Positions 1-7,556 of a stretch of DNA of 23,486 nt are shown here, piece by piece. This DNA comes from Verrucomicrobia bacterium UBA1412. GTDB lineage: Bacteria > Verrucomicrobiota > Verrucomicrobiia > Limisphaerales > UBA1412. The stretch is from contig DBPU01000106.1 of NCBI GenBank assembly GCA_002305615.1, positions 7,360-30,845 on the forward strand, read 5' to 3'. The translations under genes were made by a program, and so were the position numbers. Every line of letters begins with the position of its first letter. The stretch's first letter is position 1. The notes beneath the pieces were generated by a model. It was not told the DNA's origin and made no database searches. It saw only the letters and a list, made by a program, of their open reading frames with translations.

Positions 1-1
1 G

Positions 2-2308
2 GAAGCCGGCCTCTTTTTGCTGGTCGATATCCCCTGGAATAAGCATCTCTATTTCCTTAAAGACAGGAAATCCCGCCAGGACGCCCTGGGGCGCATCCAT
101 GCCGCGGCCCGGATTTGCTCTGGCCACCCCTCGGTTTTCGCGCTGAGCGTCGCCAACGAGTTTGCGCCGGACCTCATCCGCTGGTCCGGAGCCCGGCCTC
201 TGGGCAAATTCGTCAACGAGCTGATTCATGAGGTAAAAAGCCTTGATTCTCAGCTTCTTTGCACTTTCTCCAACTACCCTACTACTGAATATTTCCAGGC
301 CGCTGAGGTTGATTTCCATAGCTTCAACGTCTACATCCACAACCCGGGCCAGTTCCACAATTACCTCCAGCGCCTCCTGAATCTGACCGATGGCAAGCCG
401 CTGCTCCTGGCCGAAACCGGAGTGGATTCCATCAGGGAAGGACGGGAGGGCCAGAAGCAAATCCTCACGGGTAAGCTGCAAACCGCGCGTCATGCCGGCC
501 TGGCCGGTGCTATCCTCTTCAGCTACACCGACGAATGGTTCACCGGCGGCTACCCTATTACCGACTGGGCCTTCGGGGTCGTGGATGCCAACCGCAATCT
601 CAAGCCGTCAGCCGAGGCGGTGCGGGAGATATTTGCGAAGGAATTCGTCCCCTCTTTCTCTTCTTACTCAGGATGCAAGCCCCCGCGGGTCAGCGTCATC
701 GTCGCGACCTATAACGGGAGCCGGACCCTGGCCAATTGCCTGCGTTCACTCCAGCGGATCGAGTACCCGGATTACGAAATCATCGTCGTCAACGACGGCT
801 CCACGGACCTCACCGAGAAGGCGGTCCGGAATTTCCCGGGCGTGCAGCTCATTAACCACCCGGTAAATTCGGGTCTTTCCACGGCGCGGAATACCGGCTT
901 AAAGGCCGCCACCGGGGAGATCATCGTCTATACGGATGATGATTGCCGGGTCAATGAGCATTGGCTCACCTATCTCTGCGATGGGCTCCTGCACTCCGAC
1001 TGCGTCAGCATCGGCGGCCCCAATTATCTGCCGCCTGAGGATTCAACCGTGGCCCGTGCCGTCATGGCCTCGCCGGGCGGACCTGCAGCGGTCCTGTTGG
1101 ACGACCAGACCGCCGAGCACATCCCCGGCTGCAACATGGCCTTCTGGAAATGGGCGCTGGAAGAAATAGGCGGTTTCGACCCGGTTTTCAAACGTGCGGG
1201 CGACGACGTCGATATCTGCTGGAGGATTCAGCAGAAAGGCTGGAAAATCGCCTGGCACCCGGCGGCCTTCGTCTGGCACTACCGCCGCAATACGCTCCGC
1301 GCCTATCTGCGCCAGCAATATGGCTATGGCGAGGCCGAGAGCCTGCTCATGCGCAAGCATCCGGGCTATTTCAACCTCCTGGGCGCCTGCACCTGGAAAG
1401 GCCGAATCTACGCTCCGCGCTACTCGGTTCCCACTGTGGGCAGCGAGCGCATCTATAGCGGCGTTTTCGGCACCGCTTTCTTCCAGACGCTCTATGCTCC
1501 CGAACCGATAATGGGGGCTCTTTTCCTGACCAGTCTGGAATACCACGTCGGAGTCACCCTGCCCCTGACGCTTCTGGCCGCTTTTTCGGACTTTTTCACC
1601 ATGATGGCCGTGGCCAGCTTTTCGGCCTCTCTGCTCACCTGCATTTTCTCGGCCTGGGAACAGAAGCTCGAGAAACCCAAATGGTGGTCACGCCCGTTGG
1701 TCGCCGCTCTCTTTTTCCTGCAACCGCTCTACCGGAGCTATGCGCGCTACAAAAACCGCTTCTCCGAGCCTTACCTCTGCCTCAAGGATGTCGAAAACCT
1801 CGAGATGGCTACCCTGGACGGTATCCGCCCGGGCAAAGAATCCCTCGCCTTCTGGATGGATAAAATGCAGCCCGACGCACCCATCCGGGACCGCATCTCC
1901 TTCCTCACCCAACTGAAGGATTATCTCGCCAAAAACGGCTATGTAGTCCGCCCCGATATGGGCTGGGATGACTTCGACCTCCTGGTCCACGGCGGATTCT
2001 GGACCCGTGCCCAGCTGCTCACGCTGGCTGAGCCTCATCCCGAGGGGGCAACTCTCCTGCGCATCAAAATCACGACGCGCTGGAGCTCCGCCTGCAGAAT
2101 CATCTTCAAAGCCGGTGTGTTCTTCACGATCCTCCTCATCGCCGTCCTGCATGGAGTCTGGCCCTGGATATGGAGCATCCTCCTGCTGCTCCCGGTGCTG
2201 CCCCTCTACTGCCACTTCCAGAAAGCGCTCGTCATGAGATGTACCTACTCCCGGATTTTGCGCTTCGCCGGCGAGCATTCCCTGAAATTTCTCCCCGAAG
2301 AGAAGTAA
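2..2308 (+). CDS. Glycoside hydrolase-like / family 2 glycosyltransferase fusion, 5' partial
   Basis: The frame is open from the first bases of the window, so the start lies upstream. The N-terminal ~215 codons resemble the second half of a clan-A (GH2/GH5-like) TIM barrel: an Asn-Glu pair in ANEFAP (Glu codon 158-160) fits the acid/base and the Glu of AETGVDS (413-415) fits the nucleophile, so the active site looks intact. A GT-A family 2 transferase follows (about 690-1420), with VNDGSTD, the TDDD metal-binding motif, IPGCNMAF and a GDDVDICWR acceptor-site motif. The C-terminal third has hydrophobic, probably membrane-spanning segments (about 1540-1660, 1690-1740, 2100-2215) around a soluble stretch. 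It probably builds or trims a cell-surface polysaccharide at the inner membrane. This fusion architecture is known from Acidobacteria and PVC bacteria; the sugar substrate is unknown. Codon use matches the high-G+C bulk of the window, unlike the next genes. Confidence 0.88.
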   Translation, partial: EAGLFLLVDIPWNKHLYFLKDRKSRQDALGRIHAAARICSGHPSVFALSVANEFAPDLIRWSGARPLGKFVNELIHEVKSLDSQLLCTFSNYPTTEYFQAAEVDFHSFNVYIHNPGQFHNYLQRLLNLTDGKPLLLAETGVDSIREGREGQKQILTGKLQTARHAGLAGAILFSYTDEWFTGGYPITDWAFGVVDANRNLKPSAEAVREIFAKEFVPSFSSYSGCKPPRVSVIVATYNGSRTLANCLRSLQRIEYPDYEIIVVNDGSTDLTEKAVRNFPGVQLINHPVNSGLSTARNTGLKAATGEIIVYTDDDCRVNEHWLTYLCDGLLHSDCVSIGGPNYLPPEDSTVARAVMASPGGPAAVLLDDQTAEHIPGCNMAFWKWALEEIGGFDPVFKRAGDDVDICWRIQQKGWKIAWHPAAFVWHYRRNTLRAYLRQQYGYGEAESLLMRKHPGYFNLLGACTWKGRIYAPRYSVPTVGSERIYSGVFGTAFFQTLYAPEPIMGALFLTSLEYHVGVTLPLTLLAAFSDFFTMMAVASFSASLLTCIFSAWEQKLEKPKWWSRPLVAALFFLQPLYRSYARYKNRFSEPYLCLKDVENLEMATLDGIRPGKESLAFWMDKMQPDAPIRDRISFLTQLKDYLAKNGYVVRPDMGWDDFDLLVHGGFWTRAQLLTLAEPHPEGATLLRIKITTRWSSACRIIFKAGVFFTILLIAVLHGVWPWIWSILLLLPVLPLYCHFQKALVMRCTYSRILRFAGEHSLKFLPEEK

Positions 2309-2585
2309 TTTTTCCCTTTTCAGCATCCCTTCGCGCATTTGTTTCAATCAATACACTTGACAAACAGGGAAAAAATGAATATTCCCTGAACGGAACTTCT
2401 GTATTTGAGATGAAAGCGACGATTCTCAGCCCTGCGGATATCAGGATTCCCTCAACAGCAAAATGTGGATCTCCACTTGGGGTAATGTGTTATGTGCTAG
2501 GATGGAAAAACAATGACTGACTATAGAAATTGCAAAGAGAATCTCGGAGGTCGTAGGTCTATAGCGTATTTAGGAACAATGGGTT
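2309..2585. other. Non-coding junction into the A+T-rich block
   Basis: This 277-bp spacer separates the high-G+C glycosyltransferase gene from the A+T-rich membrane-protein operon. It holds a TTGACA-type promoter candidate with an overlapping inverted repeat (2357-2388) and a short open frame of 36 codons (2410-2520) that I do not regard as a gene. Base composition falls sharply near 2580, right at the first island gene. No strong terminator follows the glycosyltransferase stop codon. Confidence 0.5.
2357..2388 (+). promoter_or_regulatory. Candidate promoter with overlapping 7-bp inverted repeat
   Basis: A perfect -35 hexamer TTGACA lies at 2357-2362. A weak -10 (TATTCC, 2380-2385) follows after 17 bp. 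A perfect inverted repeat, CAGGGAA (2365-2371) and TTCCCTG (2382-2388) with a 10-bp centre, fills the spacer and the -10. The arrangement resembles an operator over a promoter for the island operon, but transcription would start about 190 bp before the first gene, and the -10 match is poor. Confidence 0.3.
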
Positions 2586-3542
2586 ATGAATAAGGAAAAA
2601 GAATTATTGAAGCGTTTTTTCTTGTGGGGCGTTATAGCTAATGCTTTTATATTTGTATTTTTTACTATTTCTTCAATAGTATTTCCAAAATTGTTCAATA
2701 TTGATTATAATATTATAAAGAGTATATTTTATTTTTATTTTTCTCCAATTTTTTTTATATTAACAGATGTTATTTTTACAAGTATAAATAAACATGATAT
2801 CATGGGGCTAGTTGCTTCATTTTTGTTTTATGGGTCTATTCTCATTTCAGGATATGGGCTTTTATCCGGATTTATAGGATTTAAATTATATAAAATTAAT
2901 AAACTTAAAAGAGAATTAGATATTTGTAAAAAAGTAAATTTATTTAATATTTTTCAGTTTTTAATACTTGGGATTATATATACTTTTATATTTCCATTTG
3001 TTGTTTTCTTTATTAATATGACAGATTATTATTTGAGATTATATATATTTATTCCAATAATTATTTTGTCATTAACTGTATATAATACAAAATATTATTT
3101 TAATTTTAATCTTAATAAGATTCAAGAGAATTGTGGAGAAACAAAAAAAAGACAGGTTTTGCATTATTCCTTGATTTTTGCGGCTCTGAATGCTGCAACT
3201 CTGTTTTTCCCCGCTCTATTTTTCGTGGGACGTGCCGTGGGATTGCCTTTTGAAGTTTTTATCGTGTCAGCACTGGGATCTTTTGTTCTGCTTCTATACA
3301 TTGAAATCAAGAGTTTTCAGGATGCAAGAACCCTGGAGGAAAAGAAACTTTTTAAGCTTGCCATTTTCTCCACCGTATTCTGTATTATATGGAATATTTT
3401 CTCAGGTTTTCAAATTTTTTACGAGATATATTTTAATGATAATATAACGCCATTACTAATCAATACAGTTATATTATTTACAATTATTTTATTTATTTTT
3501 TACATTAAATTTAAAGATGAAAAATATAAAGATTATTTATAA
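2586..3542 (+). CDS. Hypothetical polytopic membrane protein, first gene of A+T-rich operon
   Basis: The 318-aa product is dominated by Phe, Ile and Leu, with about eight or nine hydrophobic stretches (roughly residues 10-32, 45-65, 73-100, 119-145, 148-168, 195-218, 222-242, 257-277, 285-308) split by short charged loops such as KINKLKRELDICKK and ETKKRQ. I do not recognise the family and see no catalytic motif. An AGGAA Shine-Dalgarno (2572-2576) sits 9 nt before the ATG. The 3' end overlaps the next gene by 26 bp, implying one transcript. Base composition is mosaic: most of the gene is extremely A+T-rich, but about 3175-3400 is near 45% G+C with ordinary codon use, then A+T-rich again. The gene was probably acquired horizontally and may be recombinant. 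An integral inner-membrane protein is the only safe statement. Confidence 0.75.
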   Translation: MNKEKELLKRFFLWGVIANAFIFVFFTISSIVFPKLFNIDYNIIKSIFYFYFSPIFFILTDVIFTSINKHDIMGLVASFLFYGSILISGYGLLSGFIGFKLYKINKLKRELDICKKVNLFNIFQFLILGIIYTFIFPFVVFFINMTDYYLRLYIFIPIIILSLTVYNTKYYFNFNLNKIQENCGETKKRQVLHYSLIFAALNAATLFFPALFFVGRAVGLPFEVFIVSALGSFVLLLYIEIKSFQDARTLEEKKLFKLAIFSTVFCIIWNIFSGFQIFYEIYFNDNITPLLINTVILFTIILFIFYIKFKDEKYKDYL

Positions 3543-3993
3543 AATATCAGTTGTATTATCATTAGTATTTTTATTTATTTTTGTTATTTTTCATCTATTA
3601 ATAAATCGAATTGATAGAGGTAAAAAATTTGCACTACTTATTCAAATGAAGGGGGAAGTAGAAGCTTGGAAAAAATCTGGTAGTCCTCGAGGAAAAGATT
3701 TGGAAAAATATTTTAAAAATAAAGAAAGTTTTAGATATAGTGATGGGAAAACATATCCTATATATGTTGCAAGTAATCTCGTATTTAACATTGGTGGAAC
3801 GAACGTAACCACATTATTTGCCAGTCATCCGGGTTTTTCTGATCCCTATACCACTTTCGTGACAGAAGATGGTATTTTTATCGAATTGTGGCCATCGGGT
3901 GATGTCAGAGTCATTAAAGATATGTGGCGCCCACCGGTGGCCCCCCCGCTCTCGAGGTTTCAACCCTTTTACCTCCCGCGTCCAAATGAATAA
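3517..3993 (+). CDS. Single-span membrane protein, C-terminus replaced by an insertion
   Basis: The current frame gives 158 aa. Residues 7-30 form one strong transmembrane helix, followed by a soluble domain (FALLIQMKGEVEAWKKSG, then a beta-rich part with GTNVTTLF and DGIFIELWPSGDV). The family is not recognised. Only the first 135 residues are native: from codon 136 on, the reading frame runs into a G+C-rich palindromic element (3924-4135), giving a Pro-rich tail of 23 aa. Joining 3923 to 4136 restores a 166-aa protein whose last 31 residues are Lys/Asp-rich and end in DKKLW. The ancestral stop (4227-4229) overlaps the start of the next gene. The start ATG lies inside the upstream gene, which suggests translational coupling. 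The truncated protein may still be made and anchored, because the helix and most of the domain survive. Confidence 0.65.
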   Translation: MKNIKIIYKISVVLSLVFLFIFVIFHLLINRIDRGKKFALLIQMKGEVEAWKKSGSPRGKDLEKYFKNKESFRYSDGKTYPIYVASNLVFNIGGTNVTTLFASHPGFSDPYTTFVTEDGIFIELWPSGDVRVIKDMWRPPVAPPLSRFQPFYLPRPNE

Positions 3994-4135
3994 AACCGGT
4001 GCCGACAACATCGACAATGGAATTGCGTGTGCAGGATACGCCCCCTACGGGGTCGTGCGGGGGTGTGTTGTGGATGGTACCCGGGGTCTGCGCCCCCGGG
4101 CTATGGGATGGGTATGCTCCGCATACCTCAGATAT
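3924..4135. mobile_element. Small non-coding palindromic insertion (206 bp plus 6-bp target duplication)
   Basis: The sequence AGATAT occurs at 3918-3923 and again at 4130-4135, directly flanking a 206-bp G+C-rich segment in an A+T-rich gene. Deleting 3924-4135 rejoins the interrupted gene in frame. The left end is palindromic (GTGG/CCAC hairpin, 3924-3934; CCACCGGTGG, 3931-3940). The right part holds CCCGGGG/CCCCGGG with a 7-nt loop (4080-4100) and GGTATGC/GCATACC with a 3-nt loop (4111-4127). A weaker CCCC/GGGG hairpin lies at 4041-4052. It encodes no transposase, so it would have to be moved in trans, like a MITE or REP-type element. The style of consecutive G+C-rich hairpins recalls intergenic repeats of Bacteroidota and PVC genomes; that resemblance is from memory. 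Confidence 0.8.
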
Positions 4136-4229
4136 ACCTTTCTTAAAGGAATTAAAGAGTGGTTCTAAACCTAAAGATGATGACATGAAACCAATATCAT
4201 CAGACACGCAAGATAAAAAGTTATGGTAA
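4136..4229 (+). pseudogene. Detached 3' end of the interrupted island gene
   Basis: These 94 bp are the displaced tail of the gene starting at 3517. In the frame restored by removing the insertion they encode 31 residues, beginning IPFLKELKSGSKPK and ending TQDKKLW, then TAA (4227-4229). Composition returns to A+T-rich exactly at the insertion edge. The stop codon overlaps the ATG of the following gene within ATGGTAA (4223-4229), a typical coupled operon junction, which supports this being real former coding sequence. It is no longer connected to its start because the insertion adds 212 bp, which is not a multiple of three. Confidence 0.75.
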
Positions 4230-4948
4230 TATTTCAGTTTTTTGAAAAGTTATGGGATATGTTTTTGAATTTTTTATTCATAATCGTATTCATAATGTTT
4301 AAAATATTAGGCATTTTTATTGCATTGATTTCTCCGTTTTTTATATTAATTGATGATTTTATAACATCATCTCCGGATCATTATCTAAGTATAGAAGATA
4401 TTCAGGGAACCTGGGTTCCGACTCAACAGACCATCACCGATCGAGGTGTAAACGCAGAAGCAACCATCCAGCTGGTCTTTCGTGCAGACGGTACATTCAC
4501 GACATCTTTCCAGGGTCCCCTGCCCGCAGCACTGGGCGACCTATTCTTTGACGTTTGCGAAGGTGAAGCCGGGGATTCGGATTACAGTATTAACGGGACC
4601 TTTTACATGGCCAGACGATATGCCACTCACACAGAAAGAGGAGACATGGTCAAGCTCAAATGGCTCGTAGAAAAAGAGGGGAAAGAGACTAAAACATACG
4701 GAAGCAAACTTCGTGCGATAGCCCCGGAAAATTGGAGTGAATGGAAAAAATTCATGTACCGCCCCAAGAAAGGGAAAGATTTCAATCTCTTTTTCTACGT
4801 GGGAGATCCGAGGGAATACAAGTATTTCACTTTCGAAAGGAAAAAGGAATCTTCTCAAAAGGCAGAATCGAACATCGAAGGAGTTTTTCCGCCCGAATCG
4901 GGAGTTGCACCCCTCGACCCCATCAAGGTGGCCGGGAACAGAATGTGA
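4223..4948 (+). CDS. Membrane-anchored lipocalin-like hypothetical protein, paralog 1
   Basis: The 241-aa product has a hydrophobic N-terminus (residues ~5-50, enough for one or two membrane segments, rich in Phe and Ile). A soluble domain starts at YLSIEDIQGTWVPTQ and continues with LVFRADGTFT, a short GTFYM strand, an ERGDMVKLKW strand and RPKKGKDFNLFFYVGDP. The GTW opening followed by a strand ending in ADGTFT resembles small lipocalin-like beta-barrel folds; this is a fold-level guess. The ATG overlaps the stop codon of the ancestral upstream gene, and the product is paralogous to the next gene over nearly its full length. The 5' ~150 bp are very A+T-rich while the soluble domain is close to 50% G+C. 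A 26-residue C-terminal extension (from NIEGVFPPESG) is missing in the paralog. Function unknown. Confidence 0.75.
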   Translation: MVIFQFFEKLWDMFLNFLFIIVFIMFKILGIFIALISPFFILIDDFITSSPDHYLSIEDIQGTWVPTQQTITDRGVNAEATIQLVFRADGTFTTSFQGPLPAALGDLFFDVCEGEAGDSDYSINGTFYMARRYATHTERGDMVKLKWLVEKEGKETKTYGSKLRAIAPENWSEWKKFMYRPKKGKDFNLFFYVGDPREYKYFTFERKKESSQKAESNIEGVFPPESGVAPLDPIKVAGNRM

Positions 4949-4983
4949 ATTGAGTTGAAACAGAATTAATACCGGAAATAAAT

Positions 4984-5661
4984 ATGATCATATTTCAGAT
5001 AATAGAAAAAATGTGGGAATTGGCGATCGTTATTTTTTCATTCATATTTTTTGCTTTAAAGAATATAGTAAGTTTTTTAATTTCTTTGTATATATTGCCT
5101 TTTATTCTGATCTATGGATGCTCCCCATTTTCTCCTGAAAAATATCTGAGCATAGAGGATATTCAGGGAACCTGGGTGCCGACTCAACGTACTGTATACG
5201 AATGGGTTAAAAACACGGAAGCAACCAACCAACTGGTTTTTCGGGCAGATGGAACATTTACGGCAATTTTTCAGGCCCCCTTGCCGTTTGGGATAGAGGA
5301 ACTTTTCATAAATATAGAAGAGGGAGAGGATACGGCTTGCGATTATGCTGTAGAGGGGACTTTTCATATGACCAAAGTAAACCACTATCAGCGCGTGGAA
5401 AGAGGAGATCGTGTCGAACTGGAGTGGAACGGAATAAAAGAAGGAGGAGAGAAAGTGAGATACATGAGCAGCCTTGATGTAACAGTCCCGGAAAATTCCG
5501 GTTTTTTTGAAGAAGTCGCCTTTCGTCCCCAAAAAGGGAAAGATTTTAACCTCTTTTTCTATATGGGTGATCCTGATTCATGTGATACTTTTGTTTTTGA
5601 ACGAAAAAAGGAACCCTCTCAAGAAACAAAATCGGAAACGAAGGGCAGCACTTCGCAATAG
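4984..5661 (+). CDS. Membrane-anchored lipocalin-like hypothetical protein, paralog 2
   Basis: This 225-aa protein is a tandem paralog of the preceding product. It shares SIEDIQGTWVPTQ, the QLVFRADGTFT strand, the EGE...DY..GTF segment, ERGD.V.L.W, RPQKGKDFNLFFY.GDP and FERKKE.SQ, with about half of residues identical by eye. The hydrophobic N-terminus (residues ~1-50) has diverged more and ends in FILIYGCSPFSPEKYLS. That Cys is preceded by Ile-Tyr-Gly, so an imperfect lipobox is conceivable, but it lies too far from the start for a standard lipoprotein signal. A GGAA element (4974-4977) precedes the ATG. Only 35 bp separate it from paralog 1, so the pair is presumably co-transcribed. It closes the A+T-rich block; composition returns to normal in the following thiG. 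Function unknown. Confidence 0.75.
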   Translation: MIIFQIIEKMWELAIVIFSFIFFALKNIVSFLISLYILPFILIYGCSPFSPEKYLSIEDIQGTWVPTQRTVYEWVKNTEATNQLVFRADGTFTAIFQAPLPFGIEELFINIEEGEDTACDYAVEGTFHMTKVNHYQRVERGDRVELEWNGIKEGGEKVRYMSSLDVTVPENSGFFEEVAFRPQKGKDFNLFFYMGDPDSCDTFVFERKKEPSQETKSETKGSTSQ

Positions 5662-5716
5662 GCTTTTGCGTTGAAACCGCCTCTGAATGGGTCTATGCTC
5701 CTGGGCGGAGACCGGC

Positions 5717-6508
5717 ATGACAGCGGGAAAATTAAAAATAGCGGATCGCGAGTTCGACTCTCGACTTTTGATGGGAACGGGGAAGTTTTCTTCGCCGGAA
5801 ATGATGCGTAAAGCAATTGAGTCCTCGGGGGCACAGATCGTGACCGTTGCGCTGCGGCGTGCGAATCTCTCGGCCGTTGCGGACCCTTTTGCCAATATAC
5901 TGGATTTTATCGACCCGGAGACCTGCCTGATTCTGCCCAATACGAGCGGAGCCTCCAATGCGCAAGAGGCGGTGCGTCTGGCCAAGTTGGCCCGGGCTGC
6001 CGGGCTGCCGAGCTGGGTCAAGCTTGAGATCCATCCGGACCCGCGCTACCTCCTGCCCGACCCGATCGAAACCTTGGCGGCGGCCAGGGAATTGATAAAA
6101 GAAGGCTTTACGGTTCTGCCCTATATCAATGCGGATCCGGTTCTGGCCAAGCATCTTCAGGATGCGGGCTGCGCGACGGTGATGCCGCTGGGTTCCCCCA
6201 TCGGCTCTAATCAGGGGCTCAAAACTCTCGAACAGATTCAGATTATTATTGAACAGGCTACGGTCCCGGTGGTGGTGGATGCTGGTCTGGGAGCACCGAG
6301 CCAGGCGGCCCAGGCACTGGAGATCGGCGCCGATGCGGTGCTGGTCAATACGGCCATCGCGACGGCGGGCGACCCGGTTCGCGTCGCACACGCTTTCAAG
6401 CTGGCAGTTCAGGCGGGCAGGATCGCCTATGAGAGCGGTCTGGCCGCAGCGAGCCAAACGGCTTCGGCCACCTCGCCCATTACCCAGTTCCTGGAAGACC
6501 TTCCTTAA
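5717..6508 (+). CDS. thiG: Thiazole synthase ThiG
   Basis: ThiG joins 1-deoxy-D-xylulose 5-phosphate, dehydroglycine and the sulfur of ThiS-thiocarboxylate into the thiazole phosphate of thiamine, in the cytoplasm. The 263-aa length is typical. Visible hallmarks are FDSRLLMGTGKF near the N-terminus, TVALRR, the Schiff-base Lys in WVKLEIHPD (K102), LLPDPIETL, PYINADPVLAKHL, the phosphate-binding MPLGSPIGSNQG and VDAGLGAPSQAA. The start at 5717 is chosen because GGAG (5707-5710) lies 6 nt upstream and the product then begins like other ThiG proteins; an in-frame ATG at 5687 would add 10 unconserved residues. No thiS, thiF, thiH or thiE is next to it, so the other thiazole genes must lie elsewhere. 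It is followed after 9 bp by hldA, an unusual operon partner. Confidence 0.95.
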   Translation: MTAGKLKIADREFDSRLLMGTGKFSSPEMMRKAIESSGAQIVTVALRRANLSAVADPFANILDFIDPETCLILPNTSGASNAQEAVRLAKLARAAGLPSWVKLEIHPDPRYLLPDPIETLAAARELIKEGFTVLPYINADPVLAKHLQDAGCATVMPLGSPIGSNQGLKTLEQIQIIIEQATVPVVVDAGLGAPSQAAQALEIGADAVLVNTAIATAGDPVRVAHAFKLAVQAGRIAYESGLAAASQTASATSPITQFLEDLP

Positions 6509-6517
6509 CTGAAATTT

Positions 6518-7552
6518 ATGAAAAAGACCCAACCGGCTCGGACACTTGAGCGGGCTCGTGCCGAAGAGATTTTGAACACGCTGGCCCGGAACCGGATATT
6601 GGTTCTGGGAGACCTGATTCTGGACCGCTACATCATGGGGGATGTCAAGCGGATCAGCCCCGAGGCGCCGGTGCCGATTGTGCATTTCTCCCGGGAGACA
6701 TCCGTCCCCGGAGGCGCTGCCAACGTCGCGCGCAATCTGGCCCAATTGGGCGCAAAAGTCATCCCGGTGGGAGCGGTCGGCTGCGATGAATCCGGGGCAG
6801 TCTTGAAGCGTCTTCTGGAAAAGGAAGAGATTCCGGTGGAAACGATTCTGGAGCTGCTCGACTACCCTACCCCGACCAAGACGCGGATTCTGGCATCGGG
6901 CCAACAGCTTTTGCGGCTGGACCATGAAGAGCGGCTGAGGCTCAGCCCCAGTGCACAGAAGAAGATCAAGGCGGATATTGTGCGAGCCCTGCCGGAAGTC
7001 AAGGCCGTCATTATCGCCGATTACAATAAAGGAATTCTAAACCAGGAGCTGCTTGATTTCGTTAAGGATGAATGCCGGACAAGAGGCATCTGGCTGAGTC
7101 TGGACCCCAAACCGAGCCACAGGATGAGCCTCAGCGGTGCGAGCCTCATCACCCCGAACCGGAAGGAGGCTTTCGAACTGGCCATGCTGACCGATGAAGG
7201 GCCCTCGGGCGAATCTCCTCTGGAAGACAAGCTCCTGCGGGAGGTGGCTCAGAAGCTCCTCGAGAGCTGCGCTCCGGCCCATATCCTGATCACGCTGGGC
7301 GAGCATGGGATGATGCTCTGCCGACCGGGGAAGAGCCCCATTCATATTCCCACGGTGGCGCGGGAAATTTTCGATGTCTCGGGCGCGGGCGATACCGTGA
7401 TCGCCACGATGACCGCGGCACTGGCAGCCGGTGCGACCCCGGAAGAGGCCGCTATCCTGGCCAATCATGCCGCCGGAGTCGTCGTCGCCAAGGTGGGAAC
7501 AGCCACGGCCACCCCGGCAGAGATTCTGAGAACTCTTTCTCCCTCAGCATAA
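6518..7552 (+). CDS. hldA: D-glycero-beta-D-manno-heptose-7-phosphate kinase (RfaE domain I)
   Basis: A PfkB-family sugar kinase of 344 aa that phosphorylates heptose 7-phosphate at O-1, the second step toward ADP-L-glycero-D-manno-heptose for the LPS inner core. Recognisable parts are the N-terminal LILDRYIMGDVKRISPEAP, the GGAANVARNLAQLGA signature, LRLDHE, the ITLGEHGM strand and the anion-hole/catalytic motif DVSGAGDT with base D292. It contains only the kinase domain; the adenylyltransferase half of HldE is absent, so a separate hldC (rfaE2) is expected elsewhere. It lies 9 bp after thiG and 4 bp before gmhB. No clear Shine-Dalgarno is visible, so it may depend on translation of the upstream gene. 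Confidence 0.93.
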   Translation: MKKTQPARTLERARAEEILNTLARNRILVLGDLILDRYIMGDVKRISPEAPVPIVHFSRETSVPGGAANVARNLAQLGAKVIPVGAVGCDESGAVLKRLLEKEEIPVETILELLDYPTPTKTRILASGQQLLRLDHEERLRLSPSAQKKIKADIVRALPEVKAVIIADYNKGILNQELLDFVKDECRTRGIWLSLDPKPSHRMSLSGASLITPNRKEAFELAMLTDEGPSGESPLEDKLLREVAQKLLESCAPAHILITLGEHGMMLCRPGKSPIHIPTVAREIFDVSGAGDTVIATMTAALAAGATPEEAAILANHAAGVVVAKVGTATATPAEILRTLSPSA

Positions 7553-7556
7553 ACTC

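Noticed and set aside
2170..2520. A 116-codon frame overlapping the end of the glycosyltransferase gene, whose last 36 codons (2410-2520) could form a small gene.
   Set aside because: It is mostly a shadow of the real gene; the 36-codon part has no clear ribosome binding site and no recognisable protein.
3814..4207. Several short frames on both strands across the insertion.
   Set aside because: They cross element boundaries, owe their openness to G+C-rich palindromes and make no recognisable protein.
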